Positions 32,414 to 43,384 of a stretch of 64,000 bases of DNA are shown in pieces. A model generated the notes under the pieces. It was not told the DNA's origin and did not search any database. It worked only from the letters and a program-made list of their open reading frames with translations. The DNA is from Sugiyamaella lignohabitans. Its lineage: Eukaryota; Ascomycota; Dipodascomycetes; Dipodascales; Trichomonascaceae. The stretch lies in contig NC_031674.1 of the NCBI RefSeq assembly GCF_001640025.1, positions 4,340,001 to 4,404,000 on the forward strand, read 5' to 3'. How positions within the stretch are numbered: the first letter of the stretch is position 1; each line of letters starts with the position of its first letter. Both the position numbers and the translations under genes were made by a program.

Positions 32414-33055
32414 ATGAGGATTTTAGCTAATACATTTGCAGTATTACTGGCTCTTGGTGACTTGGTGTCCGTCAATGCCGCCGATGGTCAGACCCAGCAA
32501 GTCGAACAGTTGTCGTGGCAAGTACGTCATATGAAAGAAGAGCATGGTTTTGACCAATTTGACGCTTTGTCCTTCTTCACACTTCATGATTCGGATGGAT
32601 CGAAAACTTGGACATCTAATGATATTCTCAACTTGTATGGCTTGCTAAATGATAAAGTTGTGGGTGATGGCACTGGTATGGGAAAGCATGAAGAAACCGA
32701 GAATATTCCTCAATCCACTAAAGATCATGTACTGAAGACTGTTCTGGGCATGATAGATACGGATAATGATGGGATTATTTCTTTAGAAGAATGGCGCATT
32801 TTCACCGAGCGTGGTGGCGAATTACCCGATTTTGGACTAGGACCGGGTCACCACGGCGATTATGAGTACGAGTATGAAGTTCACCATTGGCTGGAGCACC
32901 ACGCTAAAGACGACCCCGACGTAAAGAATGTACATCCTGAAGATATTGAACATGAAAATCTATTTCATGCTCATGAGCATGGCGATGACGCTAAGAATCA
33001 TGAGGGTTCTTGGGAAAAGGTACAGAATATTCCACTTAAATATAGGAAACAATAG
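32414..33055 (+). CDS. SSP120: Secretory-pathway EF-hand protein Ssp120-like
   Basis: The protein has 213 aa from the ATG at 32414 (MRILANTFAVLLALGDLVSV), which starts with a clear signal peptide; the frame is open 45 codons further upstream but that part is not protein-like for the family. Two EF-hand loops are visible: DSDGSKTWTSND (about 60-71) and DTDNDGIISLEE (about 115-126). The C-terminal blocks FGLGPGHHGDYEYEYEVHHW and DDPDVKNVHPEDIEHENLFH are specific to Ssp120. Ssp120 is a nucleobindin-like, Ca-binding, ER/Golgi lumenal protein that works with the cargo receptor Emp47. No HDEL signal is present (the end is KYRKQ). Confidence 0.92.
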   Translation: MRILANTFAVLLALGDLVSVNAADGQTQQVEQLSWQVRHMKEEHGFDQFDALSFFTLHDSDGSKTWTSNDILNLYGLLNDKVVGDGTGMGKHEETENIPQSTKDHVLKTVLGMIDTDNDGIISLEEWRIFTERGGELPDFGLGPGHHGDYEYEYEVHHWLEHHAKDDPDVKNVHPEDIEHENLFHAHEHGDDAKNHEGSWEKVQNIPLKYRKQ

Positions 33056-33229
33056 CACTTGACCACAGTAATAGGTTACCAGTGCAGGACACTAGTATTC
33101 CTAGCTGGACCTGGCATATTTTATATGAGCATACTTGCACTCGTCACGTTTGTTGTATGATGATTAAAAAGTATTTCATGTGTGTTGCATTAGTAAGTAA
33201 GATAAAATAAATATATCCTAAAAGTAATA

Positions 33230-36200
33230 TTAGGAACTGAAGTCCCGCAAAATCTGTAGGCAGATTTGAGAAAGGCCCTGGAGACCATTATCAGCTAATG
33301 TTGACACTACTCCATCGTGTATCTGTTCTAAGACCGCCCGTCCGCCAAAGTCACCGAAAACAGGCTCTACAGTCGCTATCCCACTTCCATGCGGATAGCT
33401 GACAATAGACTGGGCATCATATCGAACCTTGATGCAAACTTTGCAGGGCTGGCGCTTCATTTGCTTGTCCTCCAGAAGTAGATCAATGGCAATAAGCAAT
33501 TCCTCTGGCACCTCTGACATTGAAACGCTAGTCATAAATTCGAGTTCAAGCTTTGAAATGGCACTATTAATTGCACAGGCATTGTCCCACATCTTATTGG
33601 CCCGGGCTATAATAGACTTGATATGGGCATGTTGTTTAGATTGATGGTCAATTTGTTTTTGAAGACATCCACGCAATAAGGCAAAGGTGGCGGATTCATC
33701 ATGAGATCGCGTTACAATAGAACCGGTCACAATATTCACTTCAAGTGCTAGCCCATTGACAAATTGAAGACTCAAAACATCTTCCTTTAATTCGCTACTA
33801 GACAATCCCACGCACTGAGAAAGCCACTTATAATTGCTTTCCAGAGCGTGCATCTCCTTATTATCAACGATTTTGTTGGCTTTAAGAACCTGTTCGGCTT
33901 CTTTGACATGATCGTGTAGGGTCTGCTTTTCTGACCGTAACTTCTCAATCTTTGCTATCACAGATTCCCTGCGGTTTCGTAGTTCTTCGGCTGTCTTTCG
34001 CTGTTGTATGGCGTTCTTTTTTGCTGATTCGACCTGTTGTCTACGATCAATCAATTCCTCTTTGTTATAGTTCGCCAACTCTGAAAGCTGTTTCTTCATA
34101 TTTTGGATGTCGCCGCTTAACTTTTCATGTCGTGCCTGAGCTTCACGATTCGCCAGCTCAGAGATAGTCCGTTTCTCATGCAGTATTTCGATATCTTTTG
34201 CGAGCAGCTCCCGATTCTTTTCCAGGTCTTTGTTTAATCCATTGGTTAGTTGCCGTCTCCATTCATACCAGGCTCCTTTTGCTTGCTGCCGAGAGAAGTT
34301 TTTTAGAAGCAAAAATTGTGATTTCATGATTTGCTTGGTATCTGCCGAGGCATCAACATATTCTTGGAATAACACAGGATTATCTTCCAACACCGATTCC
34401 TCCCACTGAGTAAAGAACTCCTTTGCATTTTTGATGTCATTCTTTAATTCGTGGGAGCCAAAGTCATACATGTTTAGAAGAGGTAATTTCTGAGATGCTA
34501 CCCAATAATCTTCTTCCGTGGCTCCTTCGACGGCCTCCTCAGGTATCCCAAAAGAACTATGGCCCCTAGAGTTAGACAGAAATTTATCCATGAAATCAAT
34601 TGATATCATTGACAAGAATTCATTTAAAGAAATATTATTATCCGTAATTGCAAGTGGCTTTGTCGGGGATTGTTGAGTTTTTTCAGTTTCAGAATTGATC
34701 TCTTCAGGATTGAGGAGAGGAATGTGCAGCTTTGGCTTTTCTGGAGACATCAAAACGATTCGTTCTTGCAAAGCCTTGATGGGCGTTGTCGCGGTTGATA
34801 CCCGCATGTCTAGCCTAGTGCTCCAAGTAGAAAGTGATCTCATCGAGTTTTCGCTAATTATCGTGCCTGCCGAATGGCTGTTCGCCTCATTCGCTGCCGT
34901 CTCGCTGCGTTCTCCTTGGATTCTGTCCAACGAACCTTTTTTTGCTGGGTCTTCAAGAATAATATTACCTACTGCCCTAGTAATATCCATTCCGGTGTCT
35001 TCATCAGCATCTAATTCAAATCGGTGTTGAATACCTCCAATAACCTTGGTTACATCCATTGAATCATCCGCTGTGGCATTATCAGATCGAAGCACTTCTA
35101 TCCCATGTACCTTTGAACTTGGTTGACTCTCTTGATGAAGGGCCCTCACTCCTCCTACTGCCTTGGTTATATCCATCGTCTCGTCATTCCCACTAATATC
35201 AAGGTGAGACTTAATTCCCCTCCCCACCACTTTGGTTGCTTCCATCATCGAGGCATCATCGTTATCAGCGTCATGCCGTAGAGATTGTTGAAGTCCACCA
35301 ACTGCTCGAGTTATATCCATGGACGTATCTTCATCGACATGTTGAACAGCAATATTGTTTATGTCTTCTGCATTTGATTGCAGAACTTGACCGATAGCTC
35401 TCGTAATGTCCATGGAAATTTCATCTGGGGCATTTTTATTATAGTTTCGACTTGTAAACGCACTGCTAGACCCTTCCACACTCATGTTCTGGATGGCCCC
35501 AAAGGTCTTCGTTAAATTCATTTCGTCCCTCTCATCGTTATCATCGTCATCGTGGCTCCCAGGACTGTGTGTTGTTCTTAGGCCAGTCCCTACAATAGTT
35601 GTCAGCTCCATTCCGCCTTCATCTTCTCCGTCTTTATTTACCAATGATCCTGTTATAGCCCCAAAGCTCTTTGTCAGCTCCATTGTTTCTTCTACGTCAT
35701 GTGGTGTATCCTCAGCAGAACTCTCCATGTTGGTGGGTATTATTTTACCTGCTGTATCAGCATGATGACCTTGCGTTCGCCGTCCCCCAAACACACTGGT
35801 TAACTCCATATCATCGTCATAATCCTGTACATTTTGGTAGGAAGGATTCACTTTTGCAGGCTTTAACGGTTCTAAATTTGAACCGGGGAGGATTGTAGAT
35901 ATGGTAGGGTTGGCCTCTTTTCTCGGAGGTGAATCAAGGTTGATTAGGATATTGTCATTACCTAGCTGACTTGGTTGAGAACTGTTGGTTCCAAAGAATG
36001 TGCCTAGAGACGGTGAGCCTTTTGTAGGGGACTTCTTACTATCAAAAATAGCGCCAACATCATCGAGTGTCAGATCACTATCACGACCGTCTCGATGTGG
36101 TATACTTGGACTGGTCATTTTCATTCGGGGCCTTCTCCCAGGGGATTTAATCTTAGGAGGTGACATAAACTTTGCATTTTTTTTTGGTGAAATCCCTTTT

Positions 36201-36737
36201 CTAGGGGAAGTATTTTGGGGAGGAGTAGCTTCATCCTGTGATAAGTTCCTGGATTAAGTTAGTGATTATGCCATGAGCATCTGACTCATATACTTACCAC
36301 TGGTAAGTGGTCGCTTTGGGAGCAAAACTGACACGAGGCTTTTTAAGGATTGTTGTATTTGCATCATCGATTGTCGCGGTGCTAGCCGTTCTCATGACGC
36401 CAATAACAGTGTTGTCTTCATTACTAGTCCTTTGCTTTAAAATTCCACGGGTGGGGGCCAATGATGCCCGACTACTGTTTCGCCTTGGAAGCGCTTGTGT
36501 GAATGTGGCGTCCCCATCAAATACTATTGGCATAGATCCAAAACTGATAGTATTATTATCTCCCATACTCCTTCCAAGAAAGGGTATGCTCTTAGTGGTT
36601 GCTATGTTCGCAGATTTACGGCGTGCTATTGCTGCAGCCGATTTCCAGCCGGATCCTGGTATCAGCTCATTTTGCTTTAATGGCATAGTCTGACGTCTAG
36701 GGGATCTCCTTAGTCCCTGTTCATTTGTGTTATACAT
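33230..36737 (-). CDS. SPC105: Kinetochore scaffold Spc105/KNL1 with MELT array (two exons)
   Basis: Exon 1 (36737-36298) and exon 2 (36248-33230) join in phase 2 to give 1152 aa. Exon 1 carries the PP1-docking motifs: RVSF (135-138) with SILK-like GILK (98-101) and TILK (129-132). Exon 2 carries ten MELT-type repeats between about residues 294 and 575: MELTSVFG, MELTKSFG, MELTTIVG, MNLTKTFG, MDITRAIG, MDITRAVG, MEATKVVG, MDITKAVG, MDVTKVIG and MDITRAVG. When phosphorylated by Mps1 these bind Bub3-Bub1 and start the spindle checkpoint. The C-terminal third has a coiled coil (about 810-950) and the RWD-type end that joins the Mis12/Ndc80 network. Yeast Spc105 is 917 aa with six MELTs, so this copy is longer. 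Confidence 0.95.
36249..36297 (-). other. SPC105 intron (49 nt)
   Basis: Donor GTAAGT at 36297, branch point CTAAC at 36262-36258 and acceptor CCAG ending at 36249. It joins the RVSF exon to the MELT exon in frame (TTYQW, then NLSQDEATPPQ). Confidence 0.93.
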
Positions 36738-36988
36738 TTTAATATCCCAGAAAAAGAGTCTTTATGTTGCTTGAAAGACCAACTTCCTCAGATGCAAGAT
36801 GAAAGTAAACAAACATAACGCGTATATGCAAGTACACACACGGCTGTAATTTTAATCAACTCATGCATGCATAGAGATTGTCCCACGCACGTTTCTTTTG
36901 TACAGCCAAATATCATCAAAAATTATATTTTTTTTCAATTTCATTATGTCATTACAGTCTAAATTCATTCATCAACAATTGCAATTTC

Positions 36989-39232
36989 TTACCATCCGAA
37001 AGATTCTTCGAAGTAATCGATTCTAACTGGGCTGTCCACCAGCTTGTCCGTAATGGCTTTCCTAACGTCGTCATTCATCTCATGAGGTCCACAACATACG
37101 AAAGCAATAGAATTACCAGCCTCCGAAACAGTTTGGTTAACGATTGAATGCATGTTTGGTCTTCCACATACTCTGGGAATAATGCTGGGAAGTGATGAGG
37201 CTTGTCTTGTGGTCTCACTGACATCTTTTTCCTTATCTTGTGGATTGGGAGACTCGGCGATTTCAACGATACTTGATGATGAAGACTCAAGATTACCGAT
37301 ATGAATCTTTACGTCGACTCTGGAGTCAGAGGCCAAATGGTCTAACTGATCAGCAAACCATTCTAATGGGCGTTCATCAGCTATGGCCCAGACGAAGACA
37401 ATCTTTTGGTTCTTACCAGTTTTACGAATGAGCTCATCAGCATAAGGATATACGCCTGTAATTCCGATACCTCCGGCTACCAAAACCACAGTTTCGTAGT
37501 GTTGAACTGGATGGTGGTGGCCATATGGACCCTCAAGCAAGACAGGTAAACGGGCAGTGTGATTGGGTTGTGTGAGAAGATAATCTCTAGTCTTCTGGGT
37601 GAATCCTTTCTTTACTCTGGTGAACAGAACTAATTTGCCTTCTTCTTCTTGCTTAGGAGAGATGGTAAGAGTAAAGGGGTGTGATTGCCAAAAACAGTTG
37701 GGACGGAGTACATGGATAAAGGCGTAACTTCCTGGATAATACTTCCAGCGTCTGGAGTAGTCTATCTTGTACTCGATGACATTTCCTTCGTGCAAGGTCA
37801 CCTGTGCCTTTGAAGTTGGGCCGGACCAAATGATACGCACCCATCTCAAAAGTCTATCAAAACCCCAAATTGCAACGGTGGTATAGACATATGGTAAGCC
37901 TGTACTAGGATGTTTAACATGAAGCCATGCGCCTCCCAACGCAACTGCGGCCAGAACAATGTGCACAACCAAGAAGATCTCGTAACTCTTTGCTCTGAAA
38001 TAGTGCATAGATTGCACAATCATGATGGAAATGAGGATAACTGCTGCAACTCCCCAAACAAAATAAGGAGACTGCCAATGAGTGTAATAAGCTGGACCAG
38101 CAACACTAATAGACATTGCAATTCCATGAACAACAAGATTCACAAATACGACTCTCGAGACCCATTTGTGGAAGACATTAAACGTGCTTAATGGCCAGCC
38201 GGTAATCCAAATGAGAAAATTGTTCCTACCACCAAACAACACAGACAACATTAGCTGAGAGACAACCAATTGACCAGATCTATTACCGAGTTCTTTGCTA
38301 AACTGAGTTTGCTCACTGGGATTGTAGAAGTTGTCATTATAATAATCATTCTTTGAAAAACAAAGGATATAATTAAGGATAATGTATCCAAGTATGACAA
38401 GGGCTTCTGAACGGAGAGGAATTGAGAAGGTAAAGCTTCCAGCAGCTTTAGGCTTGGAATGGTGATAGGAACCGGCAGCTGGTAGTAGGAATTTCTGTCT
38501 AATATGCTTGAAGAAGTGAATATTAGTCTTGAGGAGGATCCTAGGGAAAACATAGAAGCAGAAATTTGTCAATGCACGAAGAAGGAAAACACCACCCCAG
38601 TAGATCAAGACAGCAGCTGCGAAGAAGGCATCCCTCTTCTTATCAGTTGTAGGCTGATTGATAAGGGTGATTTCGTGGTTGTACACTGACTGAGGAACAA
38701 CAAATGGAGACTTGTGGATGGAAGTGAAATCTTTGTCATCTGCAAGAACATCACGAGATGGAAGACTTTTGGAAATATTGAGGTAATCATAGTTGGATTG
38801 GACACATAAAGTCTGCATGGTCTTGAAAGCCTTTTTCTGCAGTGTCTTATTGTGTGCAGAATGGTCATTGATACAACCAACCACAGTTTCAATATATGGA
38901 AGGTTCTTGCAAAGACATTTGGGAACTTGCGCAGATACCTTTGCAGCTATTGGGACAGGACATCCAAAGTTGAACCTGGCAGCGGCAACATAACAGGCAC
39001 TGCCAATAACCTCAGTAGGTGGTCTGCCTTTCTTAGGAGGTTTGGCAGTAGCACTGCCGGAACCAGTTGCTCCACTAGCAGAGCCTTTGGATGCAGTTGA
39101 AGTACCAGTGGCATCAGCTAGAGTGGCCGCTGATAAGGAGGAAACACTGACTGGGGCACCATATTGTGCTAGTACTCCAGATAGGGCTGATGTGATCAAC
39201 GCAATCAGAGATAATAGCAGAGAGAATCTCAT
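36989..39232 (-). CDS. Ferric/cupric-chelate reductase, FRE family (plasma membrane)
   Basis: The protein has 747 aa. A signal peptide (1-22) precedes a Ser/Ala/Gly/Lys-rich linker and an extracellular Cys-containing segment (about 75-160; CYVAAARFNFGCPVP, CLCKNLPYIETVVGC). The ferric-reductase TM domain follows (about 205-440) with paired haem-ligand histidines in VNLVVHGIAM and YEIFLVVHIVLA. Then come the FAD site (SHPFTLTIS), the NADPH site (VLVAGGIGITGVYPYADELI) and the C-terminal IAFVCCGPHEMNDDVR with the terminal FGW. FRE enzymes pass electrons from NADPH across the membrane through two haems to reduce Fe(III) or Cu(II) before uptake. The exact FRE number cannot be assigned. Confidence 0.94.
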   Translation of the reverse strand: MRFSLLLSLIALITSALSGVLAQYGAPVSVSSLSAATLADATGTSTASKGSASGATGSGSATAKPPKKGRPPTEVIGSACYVAAARFNFGCPVPIAAKVSAQVPKCLCKNLPYIETVVGCINDHSAHNKTLQKKAFKTMQTLCVQSNYDYLNISKSLPSRDVLADDKDFTSIHKSPFVVPQSVYNHEITLINQPTTDKKRDAFFAAAVLIYWGGVFLLRALTNFCFYVFPRILLKTNIHFFKHIRQKFLLPAAGSYHHSKPKAAGSFTFSIPLRSEALVILGYIILNYILCFSKNDYYNDNFYNPSEQTQFSKELGNRSGQLVVSQLMLSVLFGGRNNFLIWITGWPLSTFNVFHKWVSRVVFVNLVVHGIAMSISVAGPAYYTHWQSPYFVWGVAAVILISIMIVQSMHYFRAKSYEIFLVVHIVLAAVALGGAWLHVKHPSTGLPYVYTTVAIWGFDRLLRWVRIIWSGPTSKAQVTLHEGNVIEYKIDYSRRWKYYPGSYAFIHVLRPNCFWQSHPFTLTISPKQEEEGKLVLFTRVKKGFTQKTRDYLLTQPNHTARLPVLLEGPYGHHHPVQHYETVVLVAGGIGITGVYPYADELIRKTGKNQKIVFVWAIADERPLEWFADQLDHLASDSRVDVKIHIGNLESSSSSIVEIAESPNPQDKEKDVSETTRQASSLPSIIPRVCGRPNMHSIVNQTVSEAGNSIAFVCCGPHEMNDDVRKAITDKLVDSPVRIDYFEESFGW

Positions 39233-42200
39233 TTTCTTTATTTTTATGAATTGAGAGTGGCTCGATCCAATCGCAGACTAATGTCGGACAATCAAACGGC
39301 CGGGAATCATCTACATTTATACAAATATCGATACCGTTTGCACATCTTTTTTTTTTCCATATTACCCATCAATTATTTTATTTTTTTTTGTTGTTATCGT
39401 TCAGTGGGCTCTTGGATGCTCAAGCCGACACCGTGCATGATCTCACCTTACGCCTAAACGCCTATCAAGAAAGCTTCCCACAGGGTGGACACAAGGAATT
39501 GAAGCAAGAGCTGCTTCTCAAACCCGATATTTGCTTTTTCTCTCATTTGTTTGAAACATAAAGCAAAGGGAAGAGCGTTGCATCTTGACGTATCCTGACA
39601 TGTGGTGATGCTGAGTACTAAAATAAATGACATTAGCTAGCAAAGAAACTACAAAAACAACAAAGTGTTTCAGATTAGACCCATTATATCTTTTTGCTTA
39701 TTGGATGCTATTATGATACCTTTGGTGGGCCATTTTTAAGTGAGATGACTTTTGTGAGCTTCAAAATCAGATGGAGCTCGGCTGCCTTGTACATGAAATT
39801 AACGCAGGTGTCCCAAAGAGGCAGTAGCTTCTTATAGTTATCAGATCCGAAAATCTCGTTTCGCCAAGAATTTCTGTTTATGCAGCAAATACGTAAGACA
39901 GAGAGACTCCTGGTTGCTGGGGAGCTTCCCATAATCAAGGCAGTCACACACATTTCAGCCCGAAATGGAAATTAGATCAGATAAAATCTTCAACTGGGAG
40001 TAGATGTAGGACATAATGTGGGCCGTTACCGGCCGGTCTAGAAATCCATTGGTTGGGGTACATTGGTGGGCCAATGAAGGAAATATCGGGTATAGTAGGT
40101 CCAGATGTCATTGGGACCACTAATCGCATTAGTTCTATTGATAGTTTAAGTTTAGGGGTGACTGGGCAATTGTCAAGTAAGCTCATATTAGTTGACAACC
40201 TTAGCTTGGCTTCTCTTGGCGCTCTCTGTCTATAAGAATCCCAGACCAATTACCAGCCTTTGGCATTCCCGGATCCATACCTGAGTAAGTTGCGAACAGG
40301 TCCGTGTCCCATTAAAAAAAGAAAATACTACCTTCCCCTGCCGATATAAGAGATGATCGGTAACTGCAGAAGGTAACATTTCCTAATTGGGAGATATCTG
40401 ATCTTTAATCTTCTACATGATCAAATTTTATCAGATCAAATGTACAATGGGAGACTTTAATTGGTTGGGCTCCGGGACAGCTAATCCGGAGGGACGGCCG
40501 AATACTTTAATGGTAGTTAGGTGCTTTCCACGGGATTTGTAATATATCATCGGTAGGTTACGCGATTTTCCTGCTTATGATAACTGCGTATGGCCGAAAG
40601 TTACCGAGGCGGAGCCGGTTGCGCCAGAACAAGCAACTACATCGGAAAAAAAATACGAGATGACTTTTACACCTTTGAAATCCGAGCACTATATCGGAGC
40701 GTTTCGTTATAACACTAAACGAAAAATGATTTGGTACCAAATGAAAGCCGTACAGAGTGTCCATTGAATCAATAAAATCAGTTGACTATTTTTAAGCAAT
40801 GCAAATTATTTTTAGTTTAGTTTAAGACATATATACAAGACTGCCAAGGCACACCACACGTTCATGCCCAAACTCAACTTGGAGATCAACTAACGCAGAT
40901 ATCGTATACGTTAAATAATAATGATTAATAATAACATTCAAAATAATAATACCAATAATAATAATATAGTCCGAGCGTGTACCAAATTAAATGTGGACAA
41001 AACATATGTCGGAAATAGGAGTTGACATTAGTCAATGAATGACAATATTTACTTAGTAGTTTGGCATGTGGTCTCGTATCATCTGCCCCGAACAATAATA
41101 GCAAATCGGACAGATGAATGAAATAGGAAGGGAGCATTACGACCGTTAACGAAAATTCGAACGCAGGGTCGACCGCTTTGGCGGGTGCCTGCATAATCTG
41201 CTAACCTCGAGTGTCTGACGCAGGCACATTGTTTAAATTTTACAACGAAAGAAGAGACAATTGAAAATGTCTCACGATTTAAACTTTGAAAGCCAAAATG
41301 AGTAGTAAATACCCGTTATTTTTGTAGCTCTGCAACTATGCTACATGGGCCCACTCGTCGATGAAACACGGAACCATCTACACCCCGCAATTGTTGGCAA
41401 TACGATAGCCCAGATTCTCAAAACAAGATATAGAAAAAAGAATAAGATCTTGCCTATCCATTTTAACGAGAATCGCCAAACGCCCGATAAAGATGGGCAA
41501 CCAAGTGCCTTTGTCGCAATGTTGTTATCATACGCCTCCCCCTAGAGCTCTTTCCCTTGAATACGAGATGATGCCTAAAGCACAAATCAGGGCAGAGTTT
41601 CAGCCGTACAACGGTTTTGCCCCATTCCTTCTAAAACAGTGGGGCAGTGCTTAGCGAGGCCAATCCAAAAGAGAGGAAACTAATGTATGAAATCGGGTGA
41701 TCTCTTCAATACGAAATCTTAGCTTCAAGCAACATGCAACTTTAAAGGTGACGTTTATCTTGACAAGGTAAAGATACTGAACCTGATGCGATGAGCATAT
41801 TAGTAGATAGGGCAATGCTATAGGATGATAGGATCCTATTTAAAATAGGTCGGTGGAAGGGACAACCAAGTCTATTCATCAAGGCCAATTAGGACGCATC
41901 CATTGCAACTTTCAAATAATTCGAGCAAATATGTCCGAAGATTCAGCTAAGCACTATGTTTCTTGACAAAGCTAGAACCGTGAACCGTGGCTACGTGTCT
42001 GGATATTGGTCCTGGAGACATCAGGTTCTGGTAAACTATATATATCACATGTCAAGACCTCTGTTGCACCTTAGATTTTTAATTAATACACGCTACTCTT
42101 CGTTACAGCTTCGTGAGCCTTAATCGTGTCTCGGCTATCTCGGGAGGGGACTTGAAACAGTCCGAAGCTCTTTTAAGAATTCAATTGGTATGTGACTTCC

Positions 42201-43384
42201 CCTACATTCCAATCAGCTGGCCGCCTCTACGTATCTCATATGTAATTGTTTCATAACAACATCAGCTGTGAGTGGTTGCTTAGCCATATTTACTCTTTAC
42301 CCTCATTTGATATTATCCATGAAAGATTCATCCTTCGAGTGACATAAACACCGTTAGTGTACAAATCGGCTGGGTTTCAATGAAAGAATTCAGGGGCACT
42401 AGATGTCTGCCTTTGTGTCGGCTGCCCGAGGGGGCAGTGCTTCTACGGTGCATGTCCCACAGCCAAGAACAGACGTTCTACGCCCAGTTTTGCAGAGATT
42501 GGGAGTTGACAGTGGGTGGTTGTAGGGTTGCAACCTTTTTCAATATGATTGGGGTAAGGCTAAAATACCCCGAAGGCGCGTCGAGAATTGAGAAAAAAAA
42601 TTTCCCGCCCAGGGCTAGGGTGTTGTTGCCTTAATTGGCGTACCAAACCGCAGCAATGCCACACGCAAACGTAGCAGATTAGCCGTATCAAGAAGTTAGT
42701 TTATCTGTATATAGACCTAAATGGCCTGTATGAGGGAACGACAGAATAGGCTATGATTATCTGAGATTTTAATTAGCGGTTTTTTAGTTCTCTTTTTCAA
42801 ACAATTTTATTTTCCGTTACTTTTGTAAGAGAACACTCTGCTCTAACAAGGCTAAGATCTGGCTATCATATCCTTGGAACCAGCAGAAAGGGGACCAAGT
42901 GTGAAGTTGATCCCTGACACGGTACAGCCCACAGGTACTGTTGAGTGCATGAATAGGTCAACAAAATATTGTCAGCCGAAGCGACTAAACTAAATATATA
43001 TTATTTGGCGAACTCAGCTATCGCTGACTATCCAAGAGAATAGGTTGGAGTGATTTGTGGCGGCTACTTAAATTCATTTGTTTTCCCTTTTCTACTTTAA
43101 ATTTTGGATCAGTAGGGCACATTTCGATTGATACTGTCTGGTGTATCGAGAGTCTGACTTGTTCAAAGGATTGCACAAGTAGATTTGTACATTCACGCCG
43201 TGGCAAGTCTTTACGTTGATTTGAGAGGGAGTCACTCGAATCGCGAAGGGTATTTTAAAATTATCCGTATTTCATTGCAATATTTCACTGCGTTTACTTA
43301 GTTGCGTGCTAATCTGCAGCGATAAAGGATATTACATCGGTTTTTTTTTTTTCATTCTATTAGGCATCACATAAAAGATTCAAG
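39233..43384. other. Gene desert (4.15 kb) between the FRE gene and the SUR1-type gene
   Basis: This is the longest stretch without a credible gene. Short frames of up to 90 codons occur on both strands but none resembles a known protein. It holds an imperfect AAT repeat, several poly-T runs near 39347-39390 (FRE promoter) and a T-run at 43340-43352 (leader of the next gene). I recognise no tRNA, LTR or tandem array. Confidence 0.6.
40914..40967. repeat. Imperfect (AAT)n microsatellite
   Basis: A run of AATAAT units with interruptions, about 54 bp, inside the gene desert. No function can be inferred. Confidence 0.7.

Noticed and set aside
36282..36288. TGACTCA heptamer near SPC105
   Set aside because: It lies inside the 49-nt SPC105 intron, not in a promoter, so it is most likely coincidence.
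39711..40249. Two minus-strand frames (80 and 90 codons) and an overlapping plus-strand frame in the gene desert
   Set aside because: Frames differ, no splice signals join them, and no protein family is recognised; length is within chance for 4 kb.
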